DNA of 64,000 nucleotides from Sulfitobacter sp. OXR-159 (GCF_034377145.1 NZ_CP139707.1:1311001-1375000); one strand, 5' to 3'; counted from the first letter of the stretch, positions 43,192 through 53,408 are shown. The notes: a model not told the origin generated them from the sequence alone. Program-made: numbers and translations.

Positions 43192-45168
43192 ATGCTCATT
43201 CGCTCTGCCGACCTGAAAGGCTCCATTCCACGGCTGCACCCGCGCCTGTTGCCAGGCAACTATGCGCAGATCGCGCGCAACACCCGGCTGGAAGACGGCT
43301 CAATCGGCCCGATCAAAGCGCCTGTCACCGCCCACACCTTCGCAACAGCCCCGGCCACCTTCCTCAAGTGGAACGGTAACTTTGTCAGCTTCGATCAGGA
43401 GGACGTATATGCAACGCCCGGACCCGTGGCGCAGGACCGCTTGTACTTCATGGGCGATGGCGGCGCGCCTAAGATGCGCGTCGGCGGGACAGACTACGCG
43501 CTGGCACTCTATGCGCCCAGCTTGGCCGCCACGGTCACACGGGTAACGCAGGACGTTGGAAACGCGCCATCGCTGGCCACAGTCTATGTAAACCCACCAG
43601 ACCCGGAGCTACCGCCCGAGACGTTCGACTATCGATACAGCGCCATCACGGAGAAGGGCGAGACCATCGCCTCACCTTCAGCGGACATCGTGCGCGTCGA
43701 CGGCGAGCGGGTGGTCCTGAGCAACATGGTCCTGCCGGAAGGCACGTTGAAGATCCGCGTCTATCGCCTCGACCGCAGCCGACCATCGGGCGCAGCGGGG
43801 CGCTTCGGCTTGCTTCTTGAGCAAAACTACGTTGCTGGCACCCATGGTCCCCTCAACAGCGCGTCTATCACGGACTTCTTCTCGGTGTTTCCTGATGTCA
43901 GTAAGGCACCGTTCGAGGATGGCGACTATGCGGCGACTGAGGAAGTCGTCACCTACACCTACACCTATGTGACCGAGTTCGATGAAGAAAGCGCACCGGC
44001 CCCAGCCTCGGCCCTTTTGAAGATCGGCAAAACCGACGCCGCCACCTTCAGCGTATCGGCGCCGGGGCAAAGCGGGCGCGGTATTGACCGGATCAGGGTC
44101 TACCGGTCCAAGACCAGCCTTGCAGGCACGACAGACTTCTATTTCCTCACTGAATTGACCGTTGGGCAAGCTGGAAGCGTTCAAGAGGACGACTTCAACC
44201 AACTCTTGAATGAGCCCATCCCCAGCACGGACTATAACCCGCCCGAGGACGACGCGCGCGGCCTGATACCTCTCCCCAATGGACTTATGGCGGCATTCCG
44301 TGGGCGCGAGCTTATGTTTTGCGAACCGTACAAGCCCCATGCCTGGCCGATCAAATACCGCATGACGACAGACACCGACATCGTGGGCCTTGGCGCATTC
44401 GGTACATTCGTGGCCGTCCTGACCAAAGGGACGCCGTTCATGGTGCAGGGTTCCGACCCTTCGCTTATGATTATGGAGAAGCTGGAAAGCACCCTGCCAT
44501 GCCTTAATGACGCGAGTATCGTGGATATGGGCTACTCCGTCGCCTATGCGTCCTATGAGGGGCTTGTGGTGGTCAGCCAGCGCGGGGCCGAGGTGGTGAG
44601 CCGCCGTCTATTCACGGAAGAACAGTGGCGCGCCATGCGGCCGCAGAGCATCCGGGCATCACAGCGCGGCGGGCGGTATCATTTTACCTATCAGCCTGTA
44701 GCGAACGGGCCGCGCAAGTTCGGCATCATCGATCTGAGCGGCGAGCAGCCTTTCTTCATCGAAGCCGACATCGAACCGACCTTGCTTTACTTCGATCCAG
44801 ACACGGGCTCGCTCTACTACATCGAAGGCGATGCCGTGGTGAAAGAGTTCGACCCGCGCAATGGGGCCACCATCGAGAAGCAGTCATGGCGTGGGCGTCG
44901 TATCGTGCTGCCGGGATATGACAACTTCGGTGCCATCTTTGTCGAGACAGACGACGTGGCCGGCACAAAGGCGACCCCAACCGATCCTGACTGCACCATC
45001 CGTATCTATGCCGATGGCAATTTGGTCCACACCACTACGGACATCAACTTTGCTACGAGGCTGCCCAGTGGGTTTACCGCGGACAAGTGGGAGATCGAGA
45101 TCGAAGGCTATGCCGCGGTAACGGGCATTAGCCTTGCAAGCGACATTGCCGAATTGGTGGGGAACTGA
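43192..45168 (+). CDS. Large tail protein
   Basis: 658 residues, mostly beta. Repeated fibronectin-like segments (DYRYSAITEKGETIASPSAD and TYTYTYVTEFDEESAPAPAS) lie near residues 145 and 255; a C-terminal half with YSVAYASYEGLVVVSQRGAE looks like a beta-propeller or tail-tube part. Probably a tail tube or nozzle component. Its stop overlaps the next start. Confidence 0.68.
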   Translation: MLIRSADLKGSIPRLHPRLLPGNYAQIARNTRLEDGSIGPIKAPVTAHTFATAPATFLKWNGNFVSFDQEDVYATPGPVAQDRLYFMGDGGAPKMRVGGTDYALALYAPSLAATVTRVTQDVGNAPSLATVYVNPPDPELPPETFDYRYSAITEKGETIASPSADIVRVDGERVVLSNMVLPEGTLKIRVYRLDRSRPSGAAGRFGLLLEQNYVAGTHGPLNSASITDFFSVFPDVSKAPFEDGDYAATEEVVTYTYTYVTEFDEESAPAPASALLKIGKTDAATFSVSAPGQSGRGIDRIRVYRSKTSLAGTTDFYFLTELTVGQAGSVQEDDFNQLLNEPIPSTDYNPPEDDARGLIPLPNGLMAAFRGRELMFCEPYKPHAWPIKYRMTTDTDIVGLGAFGTFVAVLTKGTPFMVQGSDPSLMIMEKLESTLPCLNDASIVDMGYSVAYASYEGLVVVSQRGAEVVSRRLFTEEQWRAMRPQSIRASQRGGRYHFTYQPVANGPRKFGIIDLSGEQPFFIEADIEPTLLYFDPDTGSLYYIEGDAVVKEFDPRNGATIEKQSWRGRRIVLPGYDNFGAIFVETDDVAGTKATPTDPDCTIRIYADGNLVHTTTDINFATRLPSGFTADKWEIEIEGYAAVTGISLASDIAELVGN

Positions 45169-46328
45169 TGGCTGATGAAAGCAACCCTTGGCAGGGCGTT
45201 GCCCTTGTTCCTGAGCAGCCCCGGGCAACACAGCCTCCGGTGGAGCGCCGCAGCCCATTGGATGAACGCACCCTCAACCAAGCCGAGGTGCTGGCGGGGT
45301 TGCGCGGCGACAAGTCCGAACACGCCGTGCGGTTCAAAGACCTCGAAAACCTCAAACGAGAGGTCGCGAAGGAGGTTGCTGGGGTTGGGAAGTATGGCGA
45401 CACAGGAAGCGGTCGAACGGGTAGTGTAGGAGAGCAGATCGCCGCACAGTTTGCAGCGATCGATACCGAGTCCAAGGCTCTGCTGAAGGACTATAACAAG
45501 CTGTTCGATCAGGCCATGGAAGGCATTGAGACGCTTGGCACAGAAGTAGACGGGAAGTTCGACACCTTCCAGACTGAACTAGACGGCAACTCCACCGCCA
45601 TATCATCGCTGATTGTCTCCGTGGATGGTGTGAAGGCGCAGTATGGCATCAGGATCAACAATAACGGCCACATCTCAGGCTTCGGTCTGCTATCCCGCCT
45701 TATCAACGGCCAGCCCGTCAGCGACTTCATCATCAACGATGCTACGTTCCGTATTGTAAACAGCAGTGGTCAGGGAAACTTCACACCTTTCGCGGTCTAC
45801 CCGACCGGGCGATATGTCGGGGGGGAATACATCCCCGCCGGTGTCCATGCTCAAGACCTTTATGTCACCAACGCAAACATTGGTGATGCTCAGATTGACA
45901 CGGCTAAGATCAAAGATCTTTCCGTTGATACCCTGAAAATTGCGGGCAACGCGGTAACTGGTGCTTCATACACCAAACGAACGACCTCTTTGGCTGGTAA
46001 CGGTTCACTAAGACCAGCCATTTCTGGCGCCGTTGACATCCCACCAAACACCTATGGTGATGTTGTGGTCGTCTGTAGCTTGGCGCAAGGTTATACCTCG
46101 GGGCCAAAAACATGGGGTTTTCGGCTTGAAACACAGTACGGATTGATCATTGAGCGTTTCAATATGGAGGCGATCAACGACTATCCAACCATCAGTGCAA
46201 TCGCATCATTCAACAATACTACCAGCAACGCGATTACCTTGATCGTTGCCCTTCTATGGAACGGTGAAGATAGCACCGTAGAACTAGGTGCTCAGACCAC
46301 CATGAACCTTATCGGGAGGTGGAAATGA
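45168..46328 (+). CDS. Tail fibre or tail-tip protein
   Basis: 386 residues. An N-terminal helical part (residues 55-110) precedes a coiled-coil stretch and a beta region with VSVDGVKAQYGIRINNNGHI and DLYVTNANIGDAQIDTAKIK, as in central tail-tip (J-like, DUF1983) proteins. The C-terminal 130 residues have lower GC and a receptor-binding look. ATGA overlap with the next gene. Confidence 0.72.
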   Translation: MADESNPWQGVALVPEQPRATQPPVERRSPLDERTLNQAEVLAGLRGDKSEHAVRFKDLENLKREVAKEVAGVGKYGDTGSGRTGSVGEQIAAQFAAIDTESKALLKDYNKLFDQAMEGIETLGTEVDGKFDTFQTELDGNSTAISSLIVSVDGVKAQYGIRINNNGHISGFGLLSRLINGQPVSDFIINDATFRIVNSSGQGNFTPFAVYPTGRYVGGEYIPAGVHAQDLYVTNANIGDAQIDTAKIKDLSVDTLKIAGNAVTGASYTKRTTSLAGNGSLRPAISGAVDIPPNTYGDVVVVCSLAQGYTSGPKTWGFRLETQYGLIIERFNMEAINDYPTISAIASFNNTTSNAITLIVALLWNGEDSTVELGAQTTMNLIGRWK

Positions 46329-46738
46329 TACTGATCGTATACCGCCTTGAAGATGGTGAAATCCAATCAGTGATGAAACCCGCGCCACCCGTTGGGGCAG
46401 TGCCGCAAGGCCTTATTCCAGAGGGGCATTCCTGCATTCATCGTGAAGATGATGTGGCAAATGACCTCAACGCCGATACGCACCGTGTTTCTGCCGATGG
46501 CCGCATCATACGAAAGCCTATGGGCGTGATCGAGGCGCAGGCTTATGCTGCGGCCATGCGTGAGGTTAGGAGCCGTCGGAACCGCCTTTTAGCGACATCA
46601 GACTGGACCCAGGTTCCCGACAGCCCACACACAGCAGAGCAGCGTCAAGCATGGGCCTCGTACCGACAAGCCTTGCGCGATCTGCCCGAGAACATTGAAG
46701 ACTTTGCGGAAATCGTTTGGCCGCAACCACCAACTTGA
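46325..46738 (+). CDS. Phage tail assembly chaperone-like protein
   Basis: 137 residues. The C-terminal segment RRNRLLATSDWTQVPDSPHT followed by QAWASYRQALRDLPEN is the standard end of phage tail-fibre assembly chaperones (Phage_tail_APC). ATG 46325 gives ATGA overlap and follows GGGAGG; a GTG two codons earlier is also possible. It should help the preceding fibre fold. Confidence 0.85.
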   Translation: MILIVYRLEDGEIQSVMKPAPPVGAVPQGLIPEGHSCIHREDDVANDLNADTHRVSADGRIIRKPMGVIEAQAYAAAMREVRSRRNRLLATSDWTQVPDSPHTAEQRQAWASYRQALRDLPENIEDFAEIVWPQPPT

Positions 46739-46757
46739 GATCAAAAGGGGCTCTGCC

Positions 46758-47162
46758 ATGCCTTTGAAACTGACCAAAGCCAACCAAGACGCCATGCTGG
46801 AAGCCGCTATGAACCTGACGGGCACACCAGGATGGCACAAAGATGCTATCGCGTTCGGAGCAATGGAGGACAGCGGCGAGGTTTCGTGCATTGCCGTGTT
46901 TCAAAACTTCGCCGGTGGCGTGGCTGAGGTGCATCTCGCCCCTATTGGCGCCCCAATGCGGCCCGAGGTGATCGACGGATACAAGCAGCTCGCCTTTCAC
47001 CCGAAGATGCTGGACCTGAAAGCGATCAATGCGACCTTGCCCGAACGCAACGTGGCCGGTCAGGTGGCTTGCCTCCAAGCGGGCTTCGCTTTCGAGTATC
47101 GCAAACGCCCTAGCGTAACAGGCGGTGAAGATGCTATTGTCCTATCATTGACCGCCGATTAG
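46758..47162 (+). CDS. GNAT-fold-like phage protein
   Basis: 134 residues. CIAVFQNFAGGVAEVHLAPI, AFHPKMLDLKAINATLPERN and ACLQAGFAFEYRK follow the strand order and the G-F motif of small phage GNAT acetyltransferase-like proteins near tail genes. ATG 46758 chosen after AGGGG. The acetyl-CoA loop is weak, so catalysis is uncertain. Confidence 0.55.
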   Translation: MPLKLTKANQDAMLEAAMNLTGTPGWHKDAIAFGAMEDSGEVSCIAVFQNFAGGVAEVHLAPIGAPMRPEVIDGYKQLAFHPKMLDLKAINATLPERNVAGQVACLQAGFAFEYRKRPSVTGGEDAIVLSLTAD

Positions 47163-47207
47163 GTCATATCGCGCAGGACGTGCGGCCCAAGTCTATCCAC
47201 GGAGACT

Positions 47208-47708
47208 ATGATGGCACAGCCTGACACGATACCCACGCGCCCCGCGTTCGACACACCCGAATGGCGCGACATCCGAGACGGAAAACTGCGCGAGTGGGTT
47301 GGCAATGACCAAGCCGTCGGCTTCCTGCTGCAATTCTTCGACCTTTGCGAAGTGATTGACGACCTTTGGGATGGCGACAAGGAGGTCACAAAGGCCGACC
47401 TGACGCGCATCCTGTTCGCAGTTATGACCGAATTGCCGCTCAACCCCTTCTTTGCCAATTACCGCAACGAGCTTGCGGCGGTGATGATTACTGGCATCAA
47501 CGCTTGGCTCGATGCCAACGAGCTTGAGCAGGGTAGCGAGAACGACAAGGTGTTCAGCTATGTCCTGCGCGACTGGTACGCTGAGCTTATCGCCTTCGTG
47601 ATCTACCTCACGCGCGGGCGGGACTACATGCGCTCTGTTAGCATGGATGTCCGTCAGTTCTTCACCCACCACGAAACCCTTGAGCAGTACAAGGAGGACT
47701 TGGCATGA
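47208..47708 (+). CDS. Phage structural hypothetical protein
   Basis: 166 residues, helical and acidic (AVGFLLQFFDLCEVIDDLWD, DWYAELIAFVIYLTRGRDYM). Two tandem ATG codons after GGAG. ATGA overlap with the next gene. Possibly a virion or assembly factor; not recognised. Confidence 0.62.
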   Translation: MMAQPDTIPTRPAFDTPEWRDIRDGKLREWVGNDQAVGFLLQFFDLCEVIDDLWDGDKEVTKADLTRILFAVMTELPLNPFFANYRNELAAVMITGINAWLDANELEQGSENDKVFSYVLRDWYAELIAFVIYLTRGRDYMRSVSMDVRQFFTHHETLEQYKEDLA

Positions 47709-48664
47709 GCGGGGGTGGCGCACCGAAACCTGATCCGCAGATGGGCGAAGCGGCGCGGATGTCAGCGGAAACCGGCCAGGAAATGATGGCCTTCATGAAA
47801 GATCAGGCAGAGATCACTAATAAGTGGGCCGCCGATGATCGGGCGCGGTATGAGCGGGACTTTGTGCCGTTGGAGGCCGAATATGCCGCCGACGCGCTGG
47901 CCGCCCAGGACAAAGAAAAGATCGGGCTTAACGCGGATCAACGCGCCTCTGAGGCCGTTGCCGACGTGCGTCAGCAGTTCTCCATGCAACGGGACGCGGA
48001 CAACCGCCGCTTGCGCTCTATGGGCGTTCGACCCGATTCCGGTCGCGATGCTGCCCTTGCATCTTCGCGTGGCTCTGCCGAGGCACTGGCCACCGCCGGT
48101 GCGGCCAACATGGGCCGCCGACAGTCCATCCTGCAAGATGAAGCCAAAGCAGACGGTATGCGCGCCAATGCCATCAACATGGGTAAGGGCATGGCGGTCA
48201 ACCCTGGCACAGCTATGGGGATCTCGAACGGTGCTGCTCAGGCCGGGTTTGGTGGGGCTATGTCCGGGTATGGGCAGCAGGCAAGCATTCTGGGCAAGCA
48301 GCACGACGCGCAAATGCAGGCGTGGAGCGCCGATCAGAACATGATGGGCGGTTTTGGTAGCGCGCTTGGGTCCGTTGTCGGCGCGCTGCCCATGATGTCC
48401 TCGAAGGATGTAAAAGAGGACAAGCGGCCCGCCAAGGGCAGCTTGGGCGCGATCCGCAAGATGCCTGTCGAGAAGTGGAAGTACAAGGACGGGGTTGCCG
48501 ACAGCGGCGAGCATATCGGCCCCTACGCGGAAGACTTCGCCAAGGCCACGGGCAAGGGGGATGGCAAGACCATCGACCCCATTAGCATGATGGGCGTGAC
48601 ACTTGGCGCCGTTCAGGAGCTTGATAAGAAGGTCTCCAAGATGGCCGGAGGTAAATCGGCATGA
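47705..48664 (+). CDS. Virion protein with S74-like C-terminal chaperone domain
   Basis: 319 residues. The first 220 are helical, alanine- and glycine-rich, like an ejection protein. The end SSKDVKEDKRPAKGSLGAIR followed by KMPVEKWKYKDG and HIGPYAEDF resembles the intramolecular chaperone (peptidase S74) domain that trims itself off fibre proteins, with the S-x-K/D start. Here it is attached to a helical protein, not an obvious fibre. Confidence 0.68.
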   Translation: MSGGGAPKPDPQMGEAARMSAETGQEMMAFMKDQAEITNKWAADDRARYERDFVPLEAEYAADALAAQDKEKIGLNADQRASEAVADVRQQFSMQRDADNRRLRSMGVRPDSGRDAALASSRGSAEALATAGAANMGRRQSILQDEAKADGMRANAINMGKGMAVNPGTAMGISNGAAQAGFGGAMSGYGQQASILGKQHDAQMQAWSADQNMMGGFGSALGSVVGALPMMSSKDVKEDKRPAKGSLGAIRKMPVEKWKYKDGVADSGEHIGPYAEDFAKATGKGDGKTIDPISMMGVTLGAVQELDKKVSKMAGGKSA

Positions 48665-48975
48665 GCGGGGGGTTCTTCGGAGGGTTCAGTCAAGGCTTCG
48701 ACCGGGCAAAGGCGCGGAAAGAGGACAGCAAGCTGCGCTCGGAGGAAAACGCGCGTCAGGATAAATACCTCGACGTGCTTCAAAGTATGGGCGCAATACC
48801 GCCCGTGGTTCCCTCGGGAAGCGGATACGATGGTACAGGCACACCGCCGTTCATCCCCATGGGTGACGAGGAGCTTGCGGGCGGTGCTGGTAACGATAAC
48901 TTGGCGCGCGCATCCACAAATTCCCGCCCAATGTCTTTGGGGGCTCGCCCGGGTGGCGGTCCTGTCGGGAAATAA
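48661..48975 (+). CDS. Small low-complexity virion-type protein
   Basis: 104 residues, glycine- and proline-rich with a charged helix (DRAKARKEDSKLRSEENARQ). The first residues MSGGFFGGFSQGFDRAKARK resemble the start of the 717-residue protein downstream (FVDGYFKGRDWRDEKEDREL), so the two may share a module. Unknown function. Confidence 0.6.
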   Translation: MSGGFFGGFSQGFDRAKARKEDSKLRSEENARQDKYLDVLQSMGAIPPVVPSGSGYDGTGTPPFIPMGDEELAGGAGNDNLARASTNSRPMSLGARPGGGPVGK

Positions 48976-48990
48976 GACTTTATTGAAGCA

Positions 48991-49557
48991 ATGATGCCCC
49001 ACGCTCTTCGCGTCTCAGAAGAAACAGGGTTGGACCCGCGCCTAATCATAGCGCAAGCGGCGCAGGAAACTGGCTGGGGCAAGTCTGCTCCGGGCAATAA
49101 CTACTTCGGTATCAAGTCGCACGGAAAGGCTGGCGGTAACACCATGGCGACGAACGAGGTTATCGACGGAAAAACCGTGCGTATCAATGACAGCTTCCGT
49201 GGCTATCAAAACATGGGCGAGAGTGTCGACGGATACGGCTCTTTTCTGAAAGAAAATCCGCGATACAAGCCTATGCTGGCCGCTAAGGACTTGGATGGAC
49301 AGTTGGTCGCACTGGGACGCTCAGGATACGCCACAGACCCAAATTACGAGCGTAGCGTAGGCTTAATCGCGAGATCCATTGAGTTGCCGCAGCGGCAAGC
49401 GGAACCACCCAAAGCCACCGCACCTGATCGAGCCGCCATGCGGGCACAGTGGCCAGAATTTGCAAGTGTTCCCGACGCGCAATTGGACGCGCTTTTAGGG
49501 AACGAGAAATTAGGTTTTGGCGCAAAGCTGCGCCCCATGGGCGTCGGCCCGGTGTAA
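48991..49557 (+). CDS. Virion glucosaminidase (peptidoglycan hydrolase)
   Basis: 188 residues. VSEETGLDPRLIIAQAAQET and GWGKSAPGNNYFGIKSHGKA form the FlgJ/glucosaminidase motif with its catalytic glutamate; SFRGYQNMGESVDGYGSFLK completes the fold (about residues 65-95). Likely part of the virion, opening the cell wall during DNA entry; it could also serve lysis. No holin gene is adjacent. Confidence 0.88.
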   Translation: MMPHALRVSEETGLDPRLIIAQAAQETGWGKSAPGNNYFGIKSHGKAGGNTMATNEVIDGKTVRINDSFRGYQNMGESVDGYGSFLKENPRYKPMLAAKDLDGQLVALGRSGYATDPNYERSVGLIARSIELPQRQAEPPKATAPDRAAMRAQWPEFASVPDAQLDALLGNEKLGFGAKLRPMGVGPV

Positions 49558-49569
49558 GGAGATTGTCCC

Positions 49570-51723
49570 ATGGTTTCGATAGTATCAGGCTTCGTTGATG
49601 GATATTTCAAAGGCAGAGATTGGCGCGATGAGAAAGAAGATCGCGAACTAGATCGCGCTCGCCAAGAGCGCTTAGACGCCCTCAACGAAGAAAAGCACGG
49701 CGCGCAGATGGCTGAGTATGAGCAGATGTCTGGGCTGCGCAACAGCCGAGAAGCTCGTGCCTCCGCCACTCACGGCAACCAGATGGATGAGTATGAGTAC
49801 GCGGCCGCAAAGCGCGCAGAGAAAGACGCACGGGAGGCTCAGGAACGGGAGTTCTTGCGGGGTCAGGCCGAGATGCTTGAACAGGCAAGAGAGCTAGGCG
49901 CTGTTCCACCTAATCCAGCCGCGGCTCAGGGTGGGCGCGCGGTTAACCCTAGGGTGGATCCAAGATCCTACCCGCTCGGGGTTGTCGAGCGTGGCGCTGA
50001 TGGGTCTCCGTCCCAACGCCATCCGTCTGTATCTGCGCGGCATGAATTGAGCCTCGGTGCACTTGCCCCATCAGTTGCACCACAGCCCACAGCACCTGCC
50101 AATGCTGTGCCGCCAACCGCGTCTGGCGAAAGCGATGCAGACTTTGCAACGCGCGTTGCTGAGGCACGTGAACGCACTAATCAGGTGCTACGCAACACCG
50201 CGCCCGGTAGCGCGCCCTCTGGCGGAAATATTGCTGCTCCGCAAGCTGCACAACAGCCGACAGGAAGCACCGTCGGCTCTCCTTCAACATCCATGGGGGC
50301 TATTCCAGAGGAACCGCTTCAGCCGCTGGCCGGAGGTGAGGGGAGCGATAATCTCGCAGGCGACACTGCTATCGGGGCCGCCACAATCGAAGCGCAACAA
50401 ACGCTAGAGTTGGCTCACAAGTCTGGCGCCGTCCTTGGCCTGCCAGCCGGGCAAAACTACACCCCGAAGCAAATGAAACGCGCGGAAACCGAGTACGTCG
50501 ATCGTTATCGTGAGATTTCGCGAAACGCCGTGAAATTCTACATGAAGCGAGGCGAGCCTGAAAAAGCCAAAGCCTACGTGGAGTTCGTGGATAGCCAGAT
50601 CGGGCGTGAAGTTATTCTGGACAACGCCCGAGCCGCAGCCGCTTATCACCTGGGTGATTTTGATGGAGTGATTAAACACTCGCTTTCAGCCGCGAAGCGG
50701 GCAGGGACGATGGACCCAAGCCTAACCGTGGATGAAGAGGCAACGAGGTTCATCACCGATGCCCAAGGCAACCCCATTGGCGGTATAGCCGTGTACAGCG
50801 ATGGCGGCGGAAACGTGTTCGAAAAAAGGTTCGATGACGTCGATGAGATCATGCGGGAGCTCACTCTGCTAGCTTCGCCCAGTATGGCTGTTGAGAAGAT
50901 GGTTGCCGGAAAGCCTGCGCCTCTCTCGACGCAGGGTAAGGTGGCGCGCGATGTGGAAGCTGGGCACTTGACAGAAGAGCAGGCGGCGTCTGTTCTTGAC
51001 CCTGCACCCGATGAGTATGCTCGTTACGTTAGGGATGAGGTGGAGGCCGGTCGCGAACCTCTTAGCCGGATTGATTATGCTCAGGCAAAAAAGGGCAACG
51101 GCGTTTCGGTAACCTCGCCAGATGGCTCAATCATCAGGGTTGGAGGTAAGCAGGAAAAGCTGAACGAAGGCGAGAGCAAGACCCTCGTCTATGCGACAAG
51201 AGCGAAGGGCGCAATCAAGTCCCTTGATCAATACGACAAGGCACTTTCTAACCGCTGGGAACGTTTGGCTGAATTGGATCCGACAGGCTTTGCCCGGGAG
51301 TTTCAAAGTGAAGACTTCCAGCTGGCTAAGCAGGCCGGTGATGAGTTCCTGCAGGCCATTTTGCGCAAGGACACCGGCGCCGCGATTACCGAACAAGAGC
51401 AGGAACTTTACGGGAAAACATATCTTCCACAACCGGGAGACAGTGAAGCGCTACTGCGACAAAAAAGAGAATCTCGCCAACGGGCAATCATCGCTCTCGA
51501 GTCTGGCATGACGAGAGATATGCTCGATCGCCTCGCCGAGACAGAGAAGGCAAGTCTGTATGCCGATGTCGCAGATGGTGGTGCTGGGGGTGGGGGGCAA
51601 ACACAACCAGCAACGCAAAATGAACCCGAAGCTGCTGTCATCAACAGCGACGAAGAGTATGACGCCCTTCCATCAGGTGCGATGTTCACCGGCCCGGACG
51701 GGTCAACACGGAGGAAGCCATAA
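49570..51723 (+). CDS. Large putative ejection (internal virion) protein
   Basis: 717 residues. N-terminal charged coiled coil (DWRDEKEDRELDRARQERLD), a P/S/A-rich linker at about residues 115-250, a helical repeat region (YREISRNAVKFYMKRGEPEK, about residues 315-335, TPR-like), and a further helical C-terminus. Length and place suggest an internal virion protein delivered with the DNA. TAATG junction with the next gene. Confidence 0.65.
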   Translation: MVSIVSGFVDGYFKGRDWRDEKEDRELDRARQERLDALNEEKHGAQMAEYEQMSGLRNSREARASATHGNQMDEYEYAAAKRAEKDAREAQEREFLRGQAEMLEQARELGAVPPNPAAAQGGRAVNPRVDPRSYPLGVVERGADGSPSQRHPSVSARHELSLGALAPSVAPQPTAPANAVPPTASGESDADFATRVAEARERTNQVLRNTAPGSAPSGGNIAAPQAAQQPTGSTVGSPSTSMGAIPEEPLQPLAGGEGSDNLAGDTAIGAATIEAQQTLELAHKSGAVLGLPAGQNYTPKQMKRAETEYVDRYREISRNAVKFYMKRGEPEKAKAYVEFVDSQIGREVILDNARAAAAYHLGDFDGVIKHSLSAAKRAGTMDPSLTVDEEATRFITDAQGNPIGGIAVYSDGGGNVFEKRFDDVDEIMRELTLLASPSMAVEKMVAGKPAPLSTQGKVARDVEAGHLTEEQAASVLDPAPDEYARYVRDEVEAGREPLSRIDYAQAKKGNGVSVTSPDGSIIRVGGKQEKLNEGESKTLVYATRAKGAIKSLDQYDKALSNRWERLAELDPTGFAREFQSEDFQLAKQAGDEFLQAILRKDTGAAITEQEQELYGKTYLPQPGDSEALLRQKRESRQRAIIALESGMTRDMLDRLAETEKASLYADVADGGAGGGGQTQPATQNEPEAAVINSDEEYDALPSGAMFTGPDGSTRRKP

Positions 51724-53408
51724 TGGCTGGTTGGAAAGACGCTGAAATGGTTCAGAACACAATGCCGCCGGCTGAGCCGACTGACGAACCGAAACCTCGC
51801 TGGATGAGCGCGCCGATTGTGGAAAGGGCAGAGGTATCTGCGGCTAAGCCCGAGGCATCTAAGCCTCGTTGGATGGAAGCCCCTGTGGTTGAGAAGCCTC
51901 CAGCCGCTAGACGTGAGGCAATGATCGAACGTGCGCAAGCTGCAAAAGCAGGGGTGCTCGAACCTTCACCTGAAAGTTTGCAGCGCGCAGAACATGCGAA
52001 TCGCATAGCTTCGCCTGGCATCCCGAAGCCTGACTTGGCGCAAATTCAGTCTCAAATTGACGCAAGCCAAGACCGTGACGCTACGGCTGCTGCACTGTTG
52101 AACAAAGCGGGTGAGAGTTTGACGCTCGGAATCGTTGGGGACGAAGCGGCTGGAGCCTTTGACGCTGCTATAGGGCGTGGTGATCGAGACGAAAGAACGA
52201 AGTTCTATCGCGACCAAGAATCGAAGCTTGAAGAGGACCATCCCGGCCTGTCGCTGGCCGCAGACGTCGCGCCGGCCTTCATCCCCGGCTTAGCGGCAGC
52301 TGGTGCTGTAAAGAAACTGGGCAACATCACAGGCAGAACTGTCGCGGGGGGCATCGCCGGCGCTGCTGCTGGCGGCACCATAGGATATATGGAGGGCGAG
52401 GGTGACGATCGCGCCAAAAGCGCAGCAACAAGTGCTATGTTAGGTGGGTTGTTCGGGTCTGCTGCGCCAAAGGTCACCGACCTCGCTGCCTCTCTACCTG
52501 GAAGGGTGAAGAACCTCTTTGTGCGAGGCGCACAGCGACCCACAGTCGATATTCTCAAAGCATCTAAAAACGCGGCATATAAGGCGGCAGACGACGCTGG
52601 GGAGGTATTTGATGGAGAGACAATGGAGCAACTTGCCATTCACGTCCGCAAGATGTTTGAGGAAAATAACTACGTTGAAGAGACAGACAGCGCTCTTAGG
52701 GCGACCTTAGAACTTCTTGGTCGAAGGTCGGGAAAAGATACCACGCTTACGCAGCTTGATCGTATCAGAAAGAACCTTTGGAAGCGGTACAGTAACGCTA
52801 AAGATCAGCCGCAAATATTGGATGCTATTGCGTCTATTGATCATGTGATCGACAAAAAGGGAAACGCTAGCGATCTTATGGGAGTCGCCCGCGCTGCAAA
52901 CGCGAAATATGCCAAAGCACAGCTCTTGGAGGATGCATTTACGAAAGCGCGAGATCAAACGGCGGCATCCGGTTCTGGCGGGAATATTGTTAACAAATAT
53001 CGTCAGGCAGTCACGTCAATTATCAACAACGAGCGTAAATCGAAGTTCTTCAGTCAAGGCGAGATCGAGATGATGCGCGCTTTTGTCAGGGGGAATAACG
53101 CGGAGAACGCCAAGCGTTTATTGGGCAAGCTATCCCCTTCTGGGAATGGGTTGATGATGGCGCTACATGTCGTCGGCGGTGTGGCCAGCAGCGGGGCTAC
53201 AGTGCCGCTCATGGTTGCGGGTTCTGCCGCGAAGGTAGCGGCGGACAAGTCCGTGATACGTGGGGCAAACGAAATTCAGGATTTCGTAGCTGGTATGCCT
53301 CGAATCGCACCGAGGAACTCTACTGGCGCCGCTTTGGCGTTTGGTGCCGCCCCCGCCGTAGAAGAACTAGGAACCGAGACGCGAAGTAGGCTGTCCCGAG
53401 GCCAATAA
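51723..53408 (+). CDS. Putative ejection protein with glycine-zipper segment
   Basis: 561 residues. Two copies of a P-R-W-M-x-A-P-x-V-E motif lie near residues 23 and 45. A glycine-zipper hydrophobic segment (GGIAGAAAGGTIGYMEGEG) near residue 210 could insert into the inner membrane during DNA entry, as in other podovirus ejection proteins. The C-terminal part again has hydrophobic stretches. Unassigned family. Last gene of the late operon. Confidence 0.65.
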   Translation: MAGWKDAEMVQNTMPPAEPTDEPKPRWMSAPIVERAEVSAAKPEASKPRWMEAPVVEKPPAARREAMIERAQAAKAGVLEPSPESLQRAEHANRIASPGIPKPDLAQIQSQIDASQDRDATAAALLNKAGESLTLGIVGDEAAGAFDAAIGRGDRDERTKFYRDQESKLEEDHPGLSLAADVAPAFIPGLAAAGAVKKLGNITGRTVAGGIAGAAAGGTIGYMEGEGDDRAKSAATSAMLGGLFGSAAPKVTDLAASLPGRVKNLFVRGAQRPTVDILKASKNAAYKAADDAGEVFDGETMEQLAIHVRKMFEENNYVEETDSALRATLELLGRRSGKDTTLTQLDRIRKNLWKRYSNAKDQPQILDAIASIDHVIDKKGNASDLMGVARAANAKYAKAQLLEDAFTKARDQTAASGSGGNIVNKYRQAVTSIINNERKSKFFSQGEIEMMRAFVRGNNAENAKRLLGKLSPSGNGLMMALHVVGGVASSGATVPLMVAGSAAKVAADKSVIRGANEIQDFVAGMPRIAPRNSTGAALAFGAAPAVEELGTETRSRLSRGQ

